A stretch of DNA of 5,979 bases from Candidatus Eiseniibacteriota bacterium (GTDB lineage Bacteria > Eisenbacteria > RBG-16-71-46 > JAFGJU01): contig JAFGJU010000208.1 of the NCBI GenBank assembly GCA_016928935.1, positions 1 to 5,979 of the forward strand, read 5' to 3'. The translations under genes were made by a program, and so were the position numbers. Positions 5,855 to 5,979 of this stretch are shown here, piece after piece. The notes below the pieces were generated by a model. That model ran no database searches, was not told where the DNA came from, and was given only the letters and a program-made list of their open reading frames with translations. Position 1 is the first letter of the stretch, and each line of letters starts with the position of its first letter.

Positions 5855-5979
5855 CGGAAGAGGATGGCAGGCCGGCCAACGGAAAAGGCAGGCAGCCCCG
5901 TCTCCGAACCTTGATACACCGGGCCGACCTGTAAGTTCCAGTCACGTAACTGCTATTGTTGGCGTTCGATAGGCCGGCC
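5849..5979. other. Intergenic end region without a recognisable gene
   Basis: No coding frame here has family-like content, and I see no convincing promoter, tRNA or terminator beyond the hairpin arm at 5849-5854. The 9-base string AGGCCGGCC occurs at 5869-5877 and again at the extreme right edge (5971-5979). Both contain the palindrome GGCCGGCC. A following gene probably begins beyond the window. Confidence 0.5.

Noticed and set aside
5620..5934. Plus-strand 104-codon frame running past the ligase-like stop
   Set aside because: It is out of frame with the ligase-like gene over most of its length, has no motifs, and has no ribosome site that I can see.
5869..5979. Repeated AGGCCGGCC at 5869-5877 and 5971-5979 as a repeat element
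   Set aside because: Only nine bases, GC-rich and palindromic, with the second copy cut by the window edge. This can arise by chance and gives no support for a mobile element or attachment site.

Overview
The window is a stretch of bacterial chromosome of fairly high GC content. It holds six protein genes in two divergent transcription units. Bacterial identity is supported by two near-consensus sigma-70 type promoters back to back in the only sizeable intergenic region, and by the families present (ThyX, NadA, Dcd, a Wzy/WaaL-like protein). Arginine is read largely from AGG/AGA codons, which is unusual for GC-rich DNA and may help to place the taxon. I cannot assign a phylum. There are no mobile elements, CRISPR arrays, tRNAs or rRNAs.

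Minus-strand unit (about 4182 down to the left edge). Five genes lie close together in the order: GT-C membrane glycosyltransferase (4086-2854), family 2 glycosyltransferase (2852-2163), dcd (2116-1559), nadA (1517-429) and thyX (418 to beyond the left edge). Gaps are 1, 46, 41 and 10 bases, so a single operon from the promoter at 4189-4217 is likely. The first two genes look like a lipid-carrier glycosylation pair. The GT2 resembles enzymes that load a sugar onto a polyprenyl phosphate, and the GT-C protein resembles enzymes that use such donors outside the membrane. The last three are nucleotide and cofactor genes. Dcd (dCTP to dUTP) and ThyX (dUMP to dTMP) are two steps of thymidylate synthesis, and NadA (quinolinate synthase) lies between them.

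Plus-strand unit (about 4322 to 5848). One gene encodes a 501-residue polytopic membrane protein of the O-antigen ligase/polymerase (Wzy_C) type. A near-consensus promoter drives it, and a perfect 10-bp inverted repeat overlaps its last codons. With the divergent glycosyltransferases this forms a small envelope-glycan locus. The final 131 bases hold no gene I can support.

Overall this is mostly ordinary core metabolism and cell-surface biology. I see no new defence, mobile or RNA system. The points most worth a second look are the mixed gene content of the operon, the unresolved source of dUMP for ThyX, the paired strong promoters, the hairpin at the end of the ligase-like gene, and the arginine codon bias.
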